Notes: generated from the letters alone by a model not told the origin. DNA of 64,000 nucleotides from Clitoria ternatea (GCA_037962975.1 CM075669.1:87960001-88024000); one strand, 5' to 3'. Positions 24,831 to 37,090 are shown, counted from the stretch's first letter. Made by a program: numbers and translations.

Positions 24831-27629
24831 CTTGACAACCATAACTTGAGAACGCTTGTCATAACAAGGAAACGCTTGAGTATGTGGGGCGGCTCACATT
24901 CTCACTCTGTTCTCTCTCTTTCTCATACCCTTCTCTTCGCTTCTCTGTTCGTGCTTCTTCTTCTCGGTTTGTTCTCTTTCTCTTTCTCTTTCTCTTTTCT
25001 TATTTTAATTATTATTCTTTTTTCTCTTCTTCAGTCACTTTCCAGCATGTAAACGAAAAAGCGTGGTTCTATTTAACTGACACTATGATCTATCTATGCC
25101 CGGAAATGGGTTTTCCTGTTTTGAGCTTGCCTTTTATGATTGAATACAGTTCTATAATTGGTATATGATTGAGTGTTAGAATCTGAAGATGCCCGCATGA
25201 CACCTCCCCATATTTCTGGTTTACTTTATGGGCTTGGGACGGAGGGGGAAAATAATAGCTTAGATAAAAGGTGTAGAAGAAAAGAAAGAAATTGAGGGAG
25301 GAATCAGATAAATAATGATTATTAAGCCGACAAGCAAAAGTAAGAAGTAAATCCGAACTAGTAGCATATTTGATTTCACACCTCTCAGGTGATATCAATT
25401 TGCAGAGATTTTCAATGGAAGTATCTAGTTGGAAAGAACATGGTGGGATTTTGTATTGCTTTTATTCTTTAACTCTTCGCCTACGTAGTGTTTTGTGTTG
25501 CTCTTGTTAGTTTACGATCATCTTTTAAGATTGGGTACATTCTCTATCAAGTCATTCTTCAAAGGTTATTTACAAGTTGAACAAAGCTTCTTGCACTTTT
25601 TTGTGCTTTCCAGTAACTTCATAAATTTTTTTAGCAGCAAAAACATAGAGGCTATATTAACAAATATTTTCATTATCAGGTATCCAGTTGGAGAGATTTT
25701 ATGAAGGGTGGAAAGAAGGTGAGATGTTAAGCTAGCTATCATATAAGAAAATGTAAGACGTAAAAAAAAATTGTTTGCCTTCATAATTGCAATTTGAAAT
25801 CCTTGTTACTGAAAGGCTAGAGCATATTTATGGACTGAGTTTATGAAATTTTCTTGACTTGTTTTATAAATTTCAGAAATGCATCAGATATTGTTTTTGA
25901 TTACCTTGGTTTATGCTAATATTTATGTTGTTGGAAAGTTTGGTGAGAATTGGTGCCAATATAAATAATTCTTTTTGGTTGTGATTATCTATTCAATTAC
26001 TTACTAATAATTCTCTTTGATTGTCATTTTCTATTCAGTAAGAAATCTGCTCTAATTCTCATTCCGTATCATAGACACAGTAAGAAATCTGTTCAAGAAG
26101 TGCATTAAAAATTGTTCAGGTAGCATTTTTTGTGTTCATGAAGTTAGGATGTTTTCAATGAATTTGGGATTGAGAAGAATTAGGAGATAAATTGTTCTAT
26201 ATATGTGATTAAATGGGCTTGCATTACTATTATAGTGGATTGAAAAATTAGTTCTGGAAGCATTGTTAATGATTTTTAGAAACAGCATCATCTCAGAAAT
26301 AGAAAGGGAATTACTTGATAAATTTCATACATGTTATTAATTTTAATTGCTCCTAGTGATGGAAGCAAAATGGCTAAGCATATTCTTTAAGCTGTTTAGG
26401 AATTGGGATTCTGAGTGCTGGATTTATGGCCTTTCCCACCATATGTTCGCATTTGAAGTACATTATGCATGTTTATCTATCCTTGATCCTTTAATTTTGT
26501 GTGATGGATTTGTTCAATTTACTTCATGGTTGTATATAAACATCCTTGTGAATTGTGATGATCTCTTTGAAGATCAATATGGGTTGGGTCTCCACATGGA
26601 AGGGAATGCGTTAAAAGTTGCCTTTTTATCACGTTAATGCAAGGGAATGCGTGAAAATAGCTTTTTTATGAAGAAAATTGAATGGTTCTAAAATAATTTT
26701 GGCACGTTCCAGAGTAAACTATATATTAACTTAAGTACCACTATTGCTATAAACTGTAGTTTTATAAGGATTTATTTTTATAGCATATTGTTGGAAAGCG
26801 AATTGCTATAAACTTAGTTTTAAATTAGTATGATTGGTTCAATTTGATTAGTTCTATATAGGAGCCAACATTTGAAGAACTTATTCTACTATTTTGATGG
26901 AATGATGTTATGTTATTGTAAATGTAAAGTTATCCTGTTATCTCCACAAGGTGTTTGGTACAATGCCTTATAGAAGATATTGAGTTATTCTCAACGGTTA
27001 AAAAGTTTCAAGGGAAACAATGCCTTTATGGTAATTCACTTTTGTTGTACGGGCTATTGTCAACAGTTAAGATTCAAAATTGTTGACAATTACATTTTTA
27101 ATAAAAGAAAAGTACGAAAGTTGAAGACGTGGAATTAATTTTTTATATTTAAAAATTGACAGATGTCAACACATGTCGTTGTTGAGATGACATAAACGTT
27201 AACCACCTTAGCGGTTGACAAAAAATTTTAATAGAATATCATTTTTGGTCAACTTTAAATTTTTCAATGGTCAAAATTATTTATTTTTTAAAAGAGATTT
27301 TTTCATAAACACTAAATTTTAAGAGTACTCGAGGTGTATTTTAGCCTAAAGTATCATTATTTTCATGTACAACACTTTCCCATTGTTTTCTTCCTCTTCT
27401 CCAGTGAAGTGTTTCTTAAGGATTCGTGCAAATTTTTTCTTTCCCTTCATATACTCGTCATTTTCTTCCTATTCTTAGTGTTTTCATCAATGAAAATTAT
27501 ATGCAATTGTTATCTTATTTGGCACTGTTCATTGAAAACTCTATCCTTGTCTTTATCTTTTCTGCCATTGCTCATCAAATATGATATTCCCATTGTTTTT
27601 GTCTTTGGCAAAGTTAATTGGTCATCGAC
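24831..27629. other. Unassigned, mostly non-coding; possible host gene leader and intron
   Basis: A pyrimidine-rich CTTTCT tract (24895-25045) looks like a plant 5' leader. AT-rich, intron-like sequence follows with no recognisable protein domain. The 96-residue open frame at 26347-26637 has no motif I know. 27130-27300 repeats GTCAAC/GTTGAC phrases, and 27338-27625 is T-rich. No repeat class could be assigned. A host gene intron is possible in view of the exon-like segment at 32067. Confidence 0.3.
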
Positions 27630-27639
27630 ATAAGTGGAT

Positions 27640-30600
27640 TTTTTGAACTTTGTTCCACACACTTTTGAACAAGCTGCATGAAACCTCATTGATGTAGATA
27701 AAAGCTGATAAACACTATTTACCGAGTAACCTCCATCCACTTCACCTAACCACACCCACCTATCACCTATCCATTCTTTTATCTTTACTCCCTTTAACTC
27801 TTCCTCCGACTCCCCCACCAGACATTTCTCTCAATCAAACAATTGTCTTCTCTAACTTTAACCAACTCCACATCCCTCACCATTTACAACACTAGTAACC
27901 AATTCCATCTCATTTGAAGTTATGGAATACAATATAAGAAATCGCTCCTGGAATGTCATCCCTCCCCACCAATTGTCTTTCCAAAACAAAGTAGTTTTAC
28001 CATTCCCCATTACCTTTCCTATCCTTCTTGACCACCAACTTGAGATCACATGATCCCCATAGCCACCCCCTCTTTTATCTATACTACAAATATCCTTCCA
28101 CCATAAGGATGACCTTGTATCACACCCCCCCTCATGACTGCCGCCTCCCCATACTTAGACATCAACACCCTTACCCATAAACTTTGTCTATCTTCTAATA
28201 AGCGTCACCTTCACTTAGATAACAAAGCAATGTTGAAAAATGTAACATTTTTCAACGCCAACCTGCCCTCTTCCTTTGGAAAACACACCTCTCTCCAAGC
28301 AACCCAATGAATCTTCCTCTTCCCCTCCGACCCACCCTATAAAAAATTAGATAAAATAGTGTAATGAAGAGACAATACCTATGGGAGCTTTGAAGAAGGA
28401 TAGGAAATAAATTGGCACAGAGGACAAAACAAACTTTATCAACACAATACGCACTCCAAACGATAAGCTCCTACACATCCACCCAGCTAGCTTTCCTTTT
28501 ACCTTCAATAATAATGGTTCCCATATCCGCTTCCTTCTAGGTGAATCCCCACTAGGCAACCCCAAGTATTTAAATGCCAAACCCTCAACCTTGTATTGAA
28601 AAATATTTACAGCCGTCTATAACCATTCTGATGATACATTAACTCCCACCACAACACTCTTAGCATAATTAACTTTCAAACCAGAGCACATATGAAACAT
28701 CTGCATTACCCTTCTAATACTCACCACATTTGCTAACTCCGTCATCCCAAACACTCAAGTATCATCCGCGTACTGTAAATGAGATACCACACACTCCCCC
28801 CAGCTTGACACCTGAAAACACACCCAATGACATAGCTTGTTGAGATAATAGGCTCAACCCCTCTGCCACTAATACAAACAAAAAAAGGGACAAAGGATTT
28901 CCTTGCGGTAATTCCCTTCCTGATATAAACTCCTCAATAGGACTTCCATTTACCAAAATAGATATAGACGCAGACTTTAGACATTCCATAATCCAATTTC
29001 TCCATATCAATGGAAAATCCATCCTCTCCATCACATAATCTAAGAAACCACAAATCACCGAATCATATGTCTTTTCGATATCTGCTTTAAAGAGGAAGCA
29101 ATTTGTCCCTTTTCTCCTTGCATCATCCACCATTTTGTTAGCAATCAGGATACTATCAAGTATTTGCCTCCCATGAATAAAGGCAAACTGATTAGAAGAA
29201 ACTACCTCATCTAACACCAACCTTAGCCGGTTTGATAGTAGCTTTGATAAAACTTTATATAAACACCCAACCAGCTGAATCGGTCGAAACTCCCCAATGT
29301 CCTGTGGGTTCTCACTCTTCGGGATTAGAACTAGAAATGAGCTATTGGCCCCTTTCACAATCTGACCATGGGAATGAAAGTCAGTGATGAATATGCAGAA
29401 ATCAAATTTCACCACCTCCCAAAACTGCTTAATGAAATTAAAATTATATCCATCCGGTCCTAGACTCTTATTCTCTGCACAATCCCACATCGCCCCCTTC
29501 ACCTTCTCTTTAGAAAACTGTTTAATCAATTTCTCACCCTCACCCCCATTTATCCTTCTAAACATAATCTTATCCATCCTCAGACTACACCCCGACACCT
29601 CCCCTAAAAAATAAGCAAAATAGTCTTTAATACCCATTTTCACGCCCTCCACCCCTTCACATCTCTTACCCCCAATCACAATGCTATGAATCTGATGCCT
29701 ATTCTTCTGCGTCACTATGCATGAATGAAAAAATAAGGAATTCTCATCACTTTCCCAAAGCCGTAATATTCTTGATTGCTGATACAACATACTTGCCCTC
29801 AACCTACTTCAATCCCTGATTTGTACCTGCACCTTTTTTCTCTTTTGTAACTCCATCTCACATAGACCTGACTCCTCCTCCTTTAAATCTAACTCCTGAA
29901 GTGCTTTCCTCTCTTCTTTTATTCGAGACACTAAATTTTGGCTATGTGACTCGTGCCACACTCTCAGCCTTTTCTTCAACTCCATCAACTTTTGCTTTAG
30001 AGCAAAACCTCCTACCCCTTAACCTGAATCTTTTTCCATTGATGAGCAACAAACTCTTTAAACCCCTCCATCCTACCCAACAATTTTAAACCCAAGTTGG
30101 TTTAGGACCTCAATTCAGCATCCCTTCTTTTAAGATCACTAGACAATGGTCTGAAAGCCCCTTACTCAAACCCCACTGAGACACTTCTCCCCCTACCTGC
30201 ATCATCCCTTCAGACAATAAAAATCTGTCCAACCTACTCATGCACGAACCATCAAATCTATACCAAGTGAATTTCTTTCCATGCATAGGTAAATCAAACA
30301 CCTCTGCCTCCAACACAAACTCTTGAAACTCACAATAGACCATCTCACCACCCCTCACCTCCCCCTGCCCCCTACGTCTTTCCCCTTCTACTAATATAGC
30401 ATTAAAGTCACCCCAAAACACTAAAAATACCACCACACCTCTTTTTAACTCTACCAATGACCTCCATAATAACTTCTTCTTATACTCATCACATGGCGCG
30501 TAAATGTTCACCAAATGACAAATATTTTCTTGATTTTTCCACCTTCTACACATGTGTAGATAATTTTGATCCTCAGACACAAAACTCATCTCTCCCAACA

Positions 30601-30834
30601 TTCTTTGTTCCAGATACACACCAACCTTCCTGAACGCCTACCAGATGGTTGACAACACCACCCGAAGTTATCATTACACCATAATTGTGCAATTAATATT
30701 TGATCCATCTTTTCACACTTGGTTTCTTGTAAAAATAAAATATCCACATTATTGCTTTTCACCAACTCCTTTATCTCCCGCTTCTTTGCCCGGCCTCCCA
30801 AACCTCTACAATTTAATGATAAGATATTCATCAC
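27640..30834 (-). pseudogene. LINE ORF2: endonuclease plus reverse transcriptase, broken
   Basis: ORF2 nicks target DNA and copies the LINE RNA into it. The endonuclease domain starts with MNILSLNCRGLGG at 30834, continues with LQETK, then shifts frame near 30600-30590. It resumes (30619-30110) with VNIYAPCDE, WGDFNAIL, SRLDRFLL and GLSDHCLV. A linker with stops spans 30109-29803. The reverse transcriptase is open at 29802-28762 and includes ENKSLGPDGYNFNFIKQFW, FRPIQLVGCLYKVLSKLLSN, FKADIEKTYDSV and ELPQGNPLS. The catalytic YADD codons lie at 28761-28772 in a different frame, so a one-base shift just upstream cuts the enzyme before its active site. Further blocks include FKYLGLPSGDSPRRKRIWEP (28580-28347), SSWWSRRIGKVMGNGKTTLF (28049-27858) and GGYSVNSVYQLL (near 27735). 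Confidence 0.88.
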
Positions 30835-31217
30835 ACCTTCTCAACACGAACCCACCCTCTCCCTACCGTCATCATCATATATCCACCTCCTTACTCCCCG
30901 CTTTTACCTCTTGACCTCCCCCTCATTCAACAACTTATCGATCATTCTTTCGTCGTCAACCAATCCTATGCCTAATTTTTTTACGAAAGCCACTACCGCC
31001 TTAGCTTCTTCAGCACCCCTATTAACGCTAGACCCTCACCAGAAACTTCCTCTGTTTGACCCTGCTCCCCATCCATTTGTATATTTGAGTTGGGTAATGA
31101 TGCACATGAACTTAATAGCCCCAAAATGTTATTCAAGAGACCCTTAACCTCCATCTCTGTCGCTTTACCCCCAACTTTTCCCTTTCCCTATTCAACTCAA
31201 GACTCACTATAAGCTTG

Positions 31218-32046
31218 CTACAAATTATTATCCTTCAGTGTTCGCGTGGCCCTCATATCCATCTCATTTATTAACTCCTTCCCAACAGCATAGCCCTTGC
31301 TCGTGGCCCCGCCAAATTCCATGTTCTTCCTCACGTCGCTCGAGGATGTACTACCATGACCCGCATTCCTGCGTCTTCTAATCATATGCCCGTGCATCAC
31401 ATTATATCGAGATACATGACTTAGGCCACATGCAACATATTCCTCGGTCCGTGTGCCAAATCCCATACTCTTGAGACCACTCATGTTATCACCCGCGTCA
31501 GTATTATGGCCCATACAATTTGAACTTAATCTGGACAATCGGTTTCCAACCTATGATTCTCGCCACTTTTGATTTTCAAATTTTCCAATGCATCGTTCTC
31601 GCCCAACAGCTCATATCTGCCCACCAAATTGTCAACTGCATCTTGAACATCCTTATCCAATTCCATATCCTGACAAATGATCCCTGAGAATTCTGAATTG
31701 GATAAACAATTTCGATCGAATTTACCCTTCACTTTGTTGGCCATCGTTTGCCTGGAGCCACCATAGATAGGTAATGCAGTTGTAAATGGTTCTTCCACCA
31801 ATTTGATTTGAAAAATTACACCATCAATCTTCACAATCGTCGATTCATTTATCAAGTTCGGATCTTGAGTTTGAACTAGTATTTGTGCATAGTCAAGTCG
31901 TGATCTTTTCTCAGTTTCAGAATCAATTTGCATAAATGCTCCAAATGTTCCTAATATGTTACGGAAGAATCTCTCACGCCAAACATGTAGCGGAATCCCT
32001 TGGCATCTTACCCATGTGAATCGTGAATTAGCAAAATCACTCAGGC
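31218..32046 (-). pseudogene. LINE ORF1 C-terminal remnant (DUF4283-type)
   Basis: From about 32045 the minus strand reads FANSRFTWVRCQGIPLHVW, then FFRNILGTFGAFMQIDSETE, joined in frame to the open frame 31933-31526 (RSRLDYAQILVQT). This is typical of the ORF1 nucleic-acid-binding protein of plant LINEs. A second frame, 31538-31218, continues to the probable end. The N-terminal half is missing. A 380-bp spacer without clear coding separates it from ORF2. Confidence 0.65.
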
Positions 32047-32066
32047 ATCATTTCTTTATGTGACAG

Positions 32067-32179
32067 AACCATGTTTCAAAGAATGGTTTCAACTCTATCA
32101 CCATGCCTGCAATATGATTTTAGGGAGCCCTATTCTATTATCCAGTTATTTCAGCAAGGAAGCTAAGTCCATTTTACAG
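32067..32179 (+). other. Exon-like segment with consensus splice borders
   Basis: TTTCTTTATGTGACAG ends at 32066 (acceptor type) and CAG/GTAAGT spans 32177-32185 (donor type). The 113-bp segment between is fully open in one frame (PCFKEWFQLYHHACNMILGS and onward), starting at the third base of the segment. The protein is not recognised. It is the best hint of host coding sequence in the window. Chance open frames of this length do occur, so certainty is low. Confidence 0.35.
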
Positions 32180-33214
32180 GTAAGTCATAGACCTATGCTT
32201 GCTTTTGCTTGCCATTTTTTAGAATACATGCTCAACTTAACTTAGCTTATTTAAGTATTTATGCTATAAAAAATTGCAGCCATGTTTTAGTAGTTTGGTG
32301 GATATGAATGTCAGAGAGTTGGTTAAAATTTTCTTTAAGCTCTATTAGCTTGCCTGATTTTGTCGTGGTTAAGCAAGGGTTTCAAGACTTTACTCACCAA
32401 AACTTCTAGCTTGATCTTAGAGATATGACTAGGAGCAAGAATGGTCTTGATATGAGAAGCGAAGAAGTGGCTATGAGAGAGGTTATGGTTCGTCCTCTCT
32501 AAAGCAAGGAGAAAAGAACTTCAAAATAAGTTTTTGATGGTAGGGGTGTAAATAGGGGAAAGAGAGGATCACAATGGTGTATTTGCATGTAAAAATGGTG
32601 GTGATTCGTGTGATGGCCTGGGGTGGCTTACAATGTTGATGATGATATAGTACATGGTGATAAAAATGACATGTAGCTTCCTACGTCACATTTATCGAAG
32701 CTACAGTTACATTGAGACAGAGGACATATCAGACATGAGCCCGGAAGGGAAAAATTTGCTCAAAGCCGTCTCCGAAGTGTACTACAATAAGAAGCGCAGT
32801 AGGTCTAGTTCAACCAGTGAAGGAAGCTCTAGGGGTCCCTCCCATTCTTTTGATGAAGAATGGGTCTAGGGCTTTACCTTCTAGTACTAATGTTAGGATG
32901 TCTGCTTGATTGGGTTGTATTCATGGGAGCCTACAAGCCCCTTTATTTTAGAGTATGTAAGCACCGTTAAGACCTTGTAATGAATTAGCTTTATTTTATA
33001 AATGCTCTCTTTCACCAATGTGATTTATTAAGTGTAAAAAAAATAATTCTCAGTTTTACAAACTTTAAGTAGCACTCTTAGTTAACTAAGATGATCTGGT
33101 GTGAGGAGTCGTCCTAGTTAACTGAGGGATACTGCAACTACAACCATGAATTGAGGGAATTTGAGATGGATTCCAAGGCTTGAATAGAACACCTAACTTG
33201 GGTTTCATGAAAAT
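32180..33214. other. Unassigned sequence with one short open frame
   Basis: It includes an open frame at 32654-32869 encoding a 71-residue Ser-rich peptide (SPEGKNLLKAVSEVYYNKKR then SRSSSTSEGSS). Sequence after it (TATTTTATAAATG) resembles a 3' UTR with an AATGAATTAGC-type polyadenylation context. No family recognised. The rest shows no features. Confidence 0.3.
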
Positions 33215-34255
33215 TATAACATCTCAAAATTTAGAAAATAAATTATTAATGTGAAAATGATAAATTATTTGACCCCCAAATTATGAAGGGTAATTAATTA
33301 AATATTAATTATGAATTATTGGTGAAATAAAATTTACTGAAACTTAACATTTAATGGATGATATGGGTCCCATTAAATTATTTTTGGGTATTTGATGGCA
33401 TAAGGCAATAAGGCAATTATGGTGAGTATGAGGTTATATTCAAAATAATTTTTGAAGTTGAGGAGCTATTTATTTGGACACAACGTATTTGCAATCGGTG
33501 AAAATACGAACGAAGACGAAATTAAGAAAAACGTAAAATCCTTCATTTCTCTCTTGTCTTTATCATGCACTCTTGGTTCCAGTTTTCTTCCTATTGTCCA
33601 ATGGATAAAGCTAAGTTATGGACTAATGGATAAAAGATAAAAGACTATGGACCATTGGATTTGAAGTGAATAATTTAGATTAAGAAAGAGAAAAGCCAAT
33701 TTTGGCATATCCTTTCTTCACACTTTCAGCAGCACCATTCTCTATCTCCCCCTATCTTTATTTGTGCTCTTTCTCCTTTTCTCTCATGCCAAAAATTATG
33801 TACCACTTCATATGCTTTCTTCAAAAATTAATTGCTAAAACTTGATTTGTGTAGCACCAATTGCAATTTTGGGACAAATTTGCACTCATTTCACCTTCTT
33901 CATCTTCATTTCTCACTCTCTTCAAAGCCTTGGAGTAAGGTAAGCCATTTACCATTTCTAGTGTTTTTATTCATTATTTTAGAAGTATTGAAGCTTGAAA
34001 ATGATGTTGTTGATGTTGTTAGGTTGAGAAATGCAAATCAATGTTATGAACCCTAAGGTAGGTGATTATAGAAATTAATGTAGTACACAAAAATTTTGGT
34101 CTATGATGGGCTTAAAATGGTAAATGAAATTGATGGAATTAGTTGTTGATGATTTAGTTGAAAACCCTAGGGTGGATGATTCTTTGAAATGCTATTAGAA
34201 ATTTTAATATTGTTGGCTTGGTAGTTTAGTAATGATATAAATGTTTTTGAATACA
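33215..34255 (+). repeat. Diverged gypsy-type LTR sequence
   Basis: It begins TATAACATCTCAAAATTTAG, a variant of the TGTAACATCC start of the two gypsy elements downstream. It contains a pyrimidine-rich leader (33700-33910), TTGGAGTAAGGTAAGCC (compare TTGAGGTAAG at 35590) and AACCCTAAGGTAGGTG (compare AACCCTAAGGTGGGGTG at 35700). It looks like an LTR of the same lineage as element B. The divergence is large, so it may not be B's own 5' LTR. It breaks off at about 34255 straight into integrase sequence. Confidence 0.5.
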
Positions 34256-35020
34256 AAGCCTTAAAGATTTGTTGTGGGCTTGTGTGTTGGAGCATGGAAG
34301 TTGTTGGGAAAGATTCCTGCCATTGATTGAATTCACATACAACAATAGTTATCATAGCATTATGGGCATGACTCCATATGAAGCTTTGTATGGTCGAAAA
34401 TGTAGAACTCCTTTGTGTTGGCTTAAAACTGGTGAAAATTTAGCTATAAGGCTGAAATTGATTACGGAGATGAATGAACAAATTAAGATGATAAAGAGAA
34501 GATGAAAATTGCTCAAGATCGTCAGAAGAGTTACTATGATAAGAGGCGGAAGCCACTTGAATTTCAAGTTGGCAATCATGTGTTCTTGAAGGTGTCAAGA
34601 GACAAGGGCATTGGAAGAGCTTTGAAGAGCAAGAAGTTAAGCCCGAAGTTCATTGAACCGTTTGAAATCCTTGAATGGATTGGCGAGTTGGCATATAGGA
34701 TTGCCCTTCCTCCGTATTTGTCCAATTTGCATAATGTGTTTCATGTTTCACAATTGCGGAAGTATGTGCATGATCCTACGCATGTGGTTACCCTTGATGA
34801 TATTGAGATCAGGGAGAATTTATCTATTCCTCCGGTGTCCGCTACTATTGTGGAACATTCTGTTAAGAAATTGCGGAACAAGTTAATTCCCTTAGTGAAA
34901 GTATGTTGGAAGTACAAAGATATGGTTACTACCACTTGGTAGCGTGAGGATGATATGTGGAAGCGACATCGTGAGATATTCGAATCAGGTTGGTAAATTT
35001 CAAAGACGAAATTTCTTTTA
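34256..35020 (+). pseudogene. Ty3/gypsy element B: integrase C-terminus and chromodomain remnant
   Basis: The first frame (to 34503) reads LLWACVLEHGSCWERF, FTYNNSYHSIMGMTPYEALY and GRKCRTPLCW. After a frameshift near 34500 the next frame (34502-34942) reads KIAQDRQKSYYDKRRKPLEF, LAYRIALPPYLSNLHNVFHV and SQLRKYV. It ends in a chromodomain-like tail with LIPLVKVCWKYKD interrupted by TAG at 34940. The layout parallels the intact region of element C at about 61020-61757. Everything upstream (gag, protease, reverse transcriptase, RNase H, integrase core) has been deleted, with the junction at about 34255. Confidence 0.85.
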
Positions 35021-35033
35021 AGGTGAGGTGGAT
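35021..35033 (+). other. Polypurine tract of gypsy element B
   Basis: AGGTGAGGTGGAT lies immediately before TGTAACATCC, the position where plus-strand DNA synthesis is primed in LTR retrotransposons. Confidence 0.65.
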
Positions 35034-35941
35034 TGTAACATCCCCAAAATTTATGTAAATAATTACATATGAGTTACTTGATGTCCCAAAATTTAGAAAT
35101 AATTAAATTGGAAGATTAAAGCTTAAAGAGATAAAAATAATACCCGATTAGAAGATGGGTGTTGAACTAAGTATCTTTGATTGAGGTACTGTTGGTCAGG
35201 GCTGCTAAGACTATTATTGTGAATCTGAATATACTTTAAGAATAACTTTTAGATAAGTATTGAGCCCGAATGGAGATCCTGTTTATTGAAAAATAGAGAA
35301 AACTTAATGAAGGGTTAAAATAAAAATATCAATTCCCTTCTCCTTTCTTATTTCTCACGTTACTCTCCCTCTCAAAACACCAACACTTCCTCTTCTTCTC
35401 TCATCCTCTTCATCTCTTACTCATCTTCTTCTTCCTCTCAAAACCCATTGTGTGGGTATGTACCCTTCTCCACCATTTTTATTTTCTTCTTGCTTTTGAG
35501 AAGGATCTTGTGGTGCTTGGAAGCTTTCCCTCTCCCTCTTGCAATTTTTGTCACTCTCTCTATCACTCTTAGAGCTCACTTCCCTTTGGCTTGAGGTAAG
35601 TCTCCCTCACCATTTTTCATGAGCTCTAGGTTATAGGTATTTATGGTTTGTGGGAGTGTTATGTGTATGGGTTTGATATTGGGAGACATTAATGATGCAA
35701 AACCCTAAGGTGGGGTGCATTTAATGCAAATTTTATGAGGGTATTAATGGGTACACGAAAATGACAGTGAATGTGATGGAAAATAATGAACATTAATAAT
35801 GGTTGTTGGGTTTTTAATGAAACCCTAACCCTATGATTTGGGGAAATCTGAGATATAAGTGTAAGAGTATTTATTAATATTGGGAGATGTTATTTATGAT
35901 GAGAAAAAGCCATTGATGATGGTTGGTGGTTATTAATGATG
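35034..35941 (+). mobile_element. 3' LTR of gypsy element B, first part
   Basis: The LTR starts TGTAACATCC at 35034 after the polypurine tract. It has a pyrimidine-rich leader (35330-35590) and continues in GATG-rich DNA until 35941, where a CACTA element interrupts it. The same GATG-rich texture resumes after 53464. Confidence 0.75.
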
Positions 35942-36720
35942 CACTACTAAAAAACCCTCTAATAGCCACTCTAACATAGCGACCGAAACATGTCGTTGCT
36001 AATTAGCGACCGAATTAGCGACCAAAATACAAAAAACGACCTTTAAAACAAAAGTAGTCACCACCTCAGCGACCACCAAAACCCCGTCGCTAAAATTGGC
36101 ACCTTTGTCGTCGCTAACACCGTCGCTACCTTTTCTCTCCCTCCTTATTTTGGTTTCCCTCCAACTTTTTTTGGCGCCACGATTAGCGATAGAGGTGGCT
36201 GTCGCTATGTGTGTCAAGGTAGCGACGGTGTTGCAGCCATAACTATTTCACTACCAAAAAACCTTTGACAACTACCACAAAACAGCGACCAAATTAGCGA
36301 CTATGAGCTTTTAAGAGAATTAGTTACGAAGTCAGCGACAACGGAGGTTGCTATCATAAGAATATGGAAAAGTCTATCGCCGAGACCGTCGCCACGTTTC
36401 TCTCCATCCACTTTTTTGGTTTCCTTCCAAGTTTTTGTTAGAGCCAACGTTAGGGACGGACAAATTTTTCGTCAATGGAAGTTCCATGTTAGCGACAAGT
36501 AGTGGCAGGTACCTTGTCATTGCTAGTTTTGGGCACTTTAAACATGTTGGAAAGTTTGGGCATTTCAAATATAGCGACGGGCTATCTAAAGTCGCTAAAT
36601 GTTTACGATAGTGACAGATATCGAAGACCGTGGCTAGTTTTTCCACGTGTTCATGTTTTATTTAATTTAGTCACGGTTTTAGCGATGGACTGTAGGCCGT
36701 CGCTAAATTTATAAGTTAAT
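35942..36720. repeat. Left subterminal repeats of the CACTA element
   Basis: More than a dozen copies of TAGCGACC, AGCGACGG or the complement GTCGCTA occur in both orientations. A second terminus-like string, CACTACCAAAAAACC, starts at 36249, 307 bp inside the true end. Confidence 0.88.
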
Positions 36721-37090
36721 CGTCCTCAACCTTTCCCTCTTTCAAATTTTGACGAGACCTAACCTCCCTATCTCTCATTTTCTCTGCCCTAGTGCCCTCC
36801 CCTACCCTCTGTCTTCCTCATCGTGCTCAAGGAACCTTAACCTCCCTCTCTTTACTTCTCTCGCCCCTGGTGCCTCCCCTACCTTCTGTGTCTTCCTCAC
36901 CTTGCCATCCCCTGCCTGAGCGCCAACACAACCGACCCACATTGCCCTTCTCTCTTCCTTACTGTCCTTCTCAGACGAAGGTTTTCTTCCCCTCCGAGAC
37001 GGCTTCTGGGCGACCTCTACGAAGCAGGCTTTCCCACTCTCTCTAGGGCGAGACGATCCACTCTCTCGGCTCACACAAGTAAGTGTCTCA
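36720..37090 (+). other. Pyrimidine-rich leader-like block
   Basis: A C/T-rich segment contains two diverged tandem copies of a roughly 78-bp unit (starting AACCTCCCT at about 36759 and 36838). It ends near a donor-like AAGTAAGTG at 37078. It may be the 5' leader of the captured fragment downstream. Open frames on both strands here are low-complexity translations. Confidence 0.4.

Larger units (their letters stand above)
27630..32046 (-). mobile_element. L1-type LINE, antisense, truncated and dead
   Basis: Reading on the minus strand, the order is ORF1 C-terminal part, endonuclease, reverse transcriptase and C-terminal zf-RVT region, as in plant L1 LINEs. The 5' side is cut at about 32046, just after the ORF1 peptide FANSRFTWVRCQGIPLHVW begins. 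The 3' side loses homology at about 27630, before the expected end of ORF2. No poly(A) tail or target duplication was found. Frames are interrupted by several shifts and stops. Confidence 0.88.

Noticed and set aside
24846..25168. Overlapping open frames rich in Leu, Phe and Ser (24846-25052 and 24884-25168)
   Set aside because: They come from a CTTTCT pyrimidine tract. Two frames give similar low-complexity peptides, which argues against real coding.
30645..31147. Plus-strand open frames of 89 and 142 residues over the LINE
   Set aside because: They are antisense shadows of the LINE endonuclease and the ORF1-ORF2 spacer. The minus-strand reading has clear domain motifs.
36792..37074. Overlapping open frames on both strands in a GC-richer block
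   Set aside because: A tandemly duplicated pyrimidine-rich segment. The proline/serine and arginine/glutamate peptides are complementary low-complexity readings.
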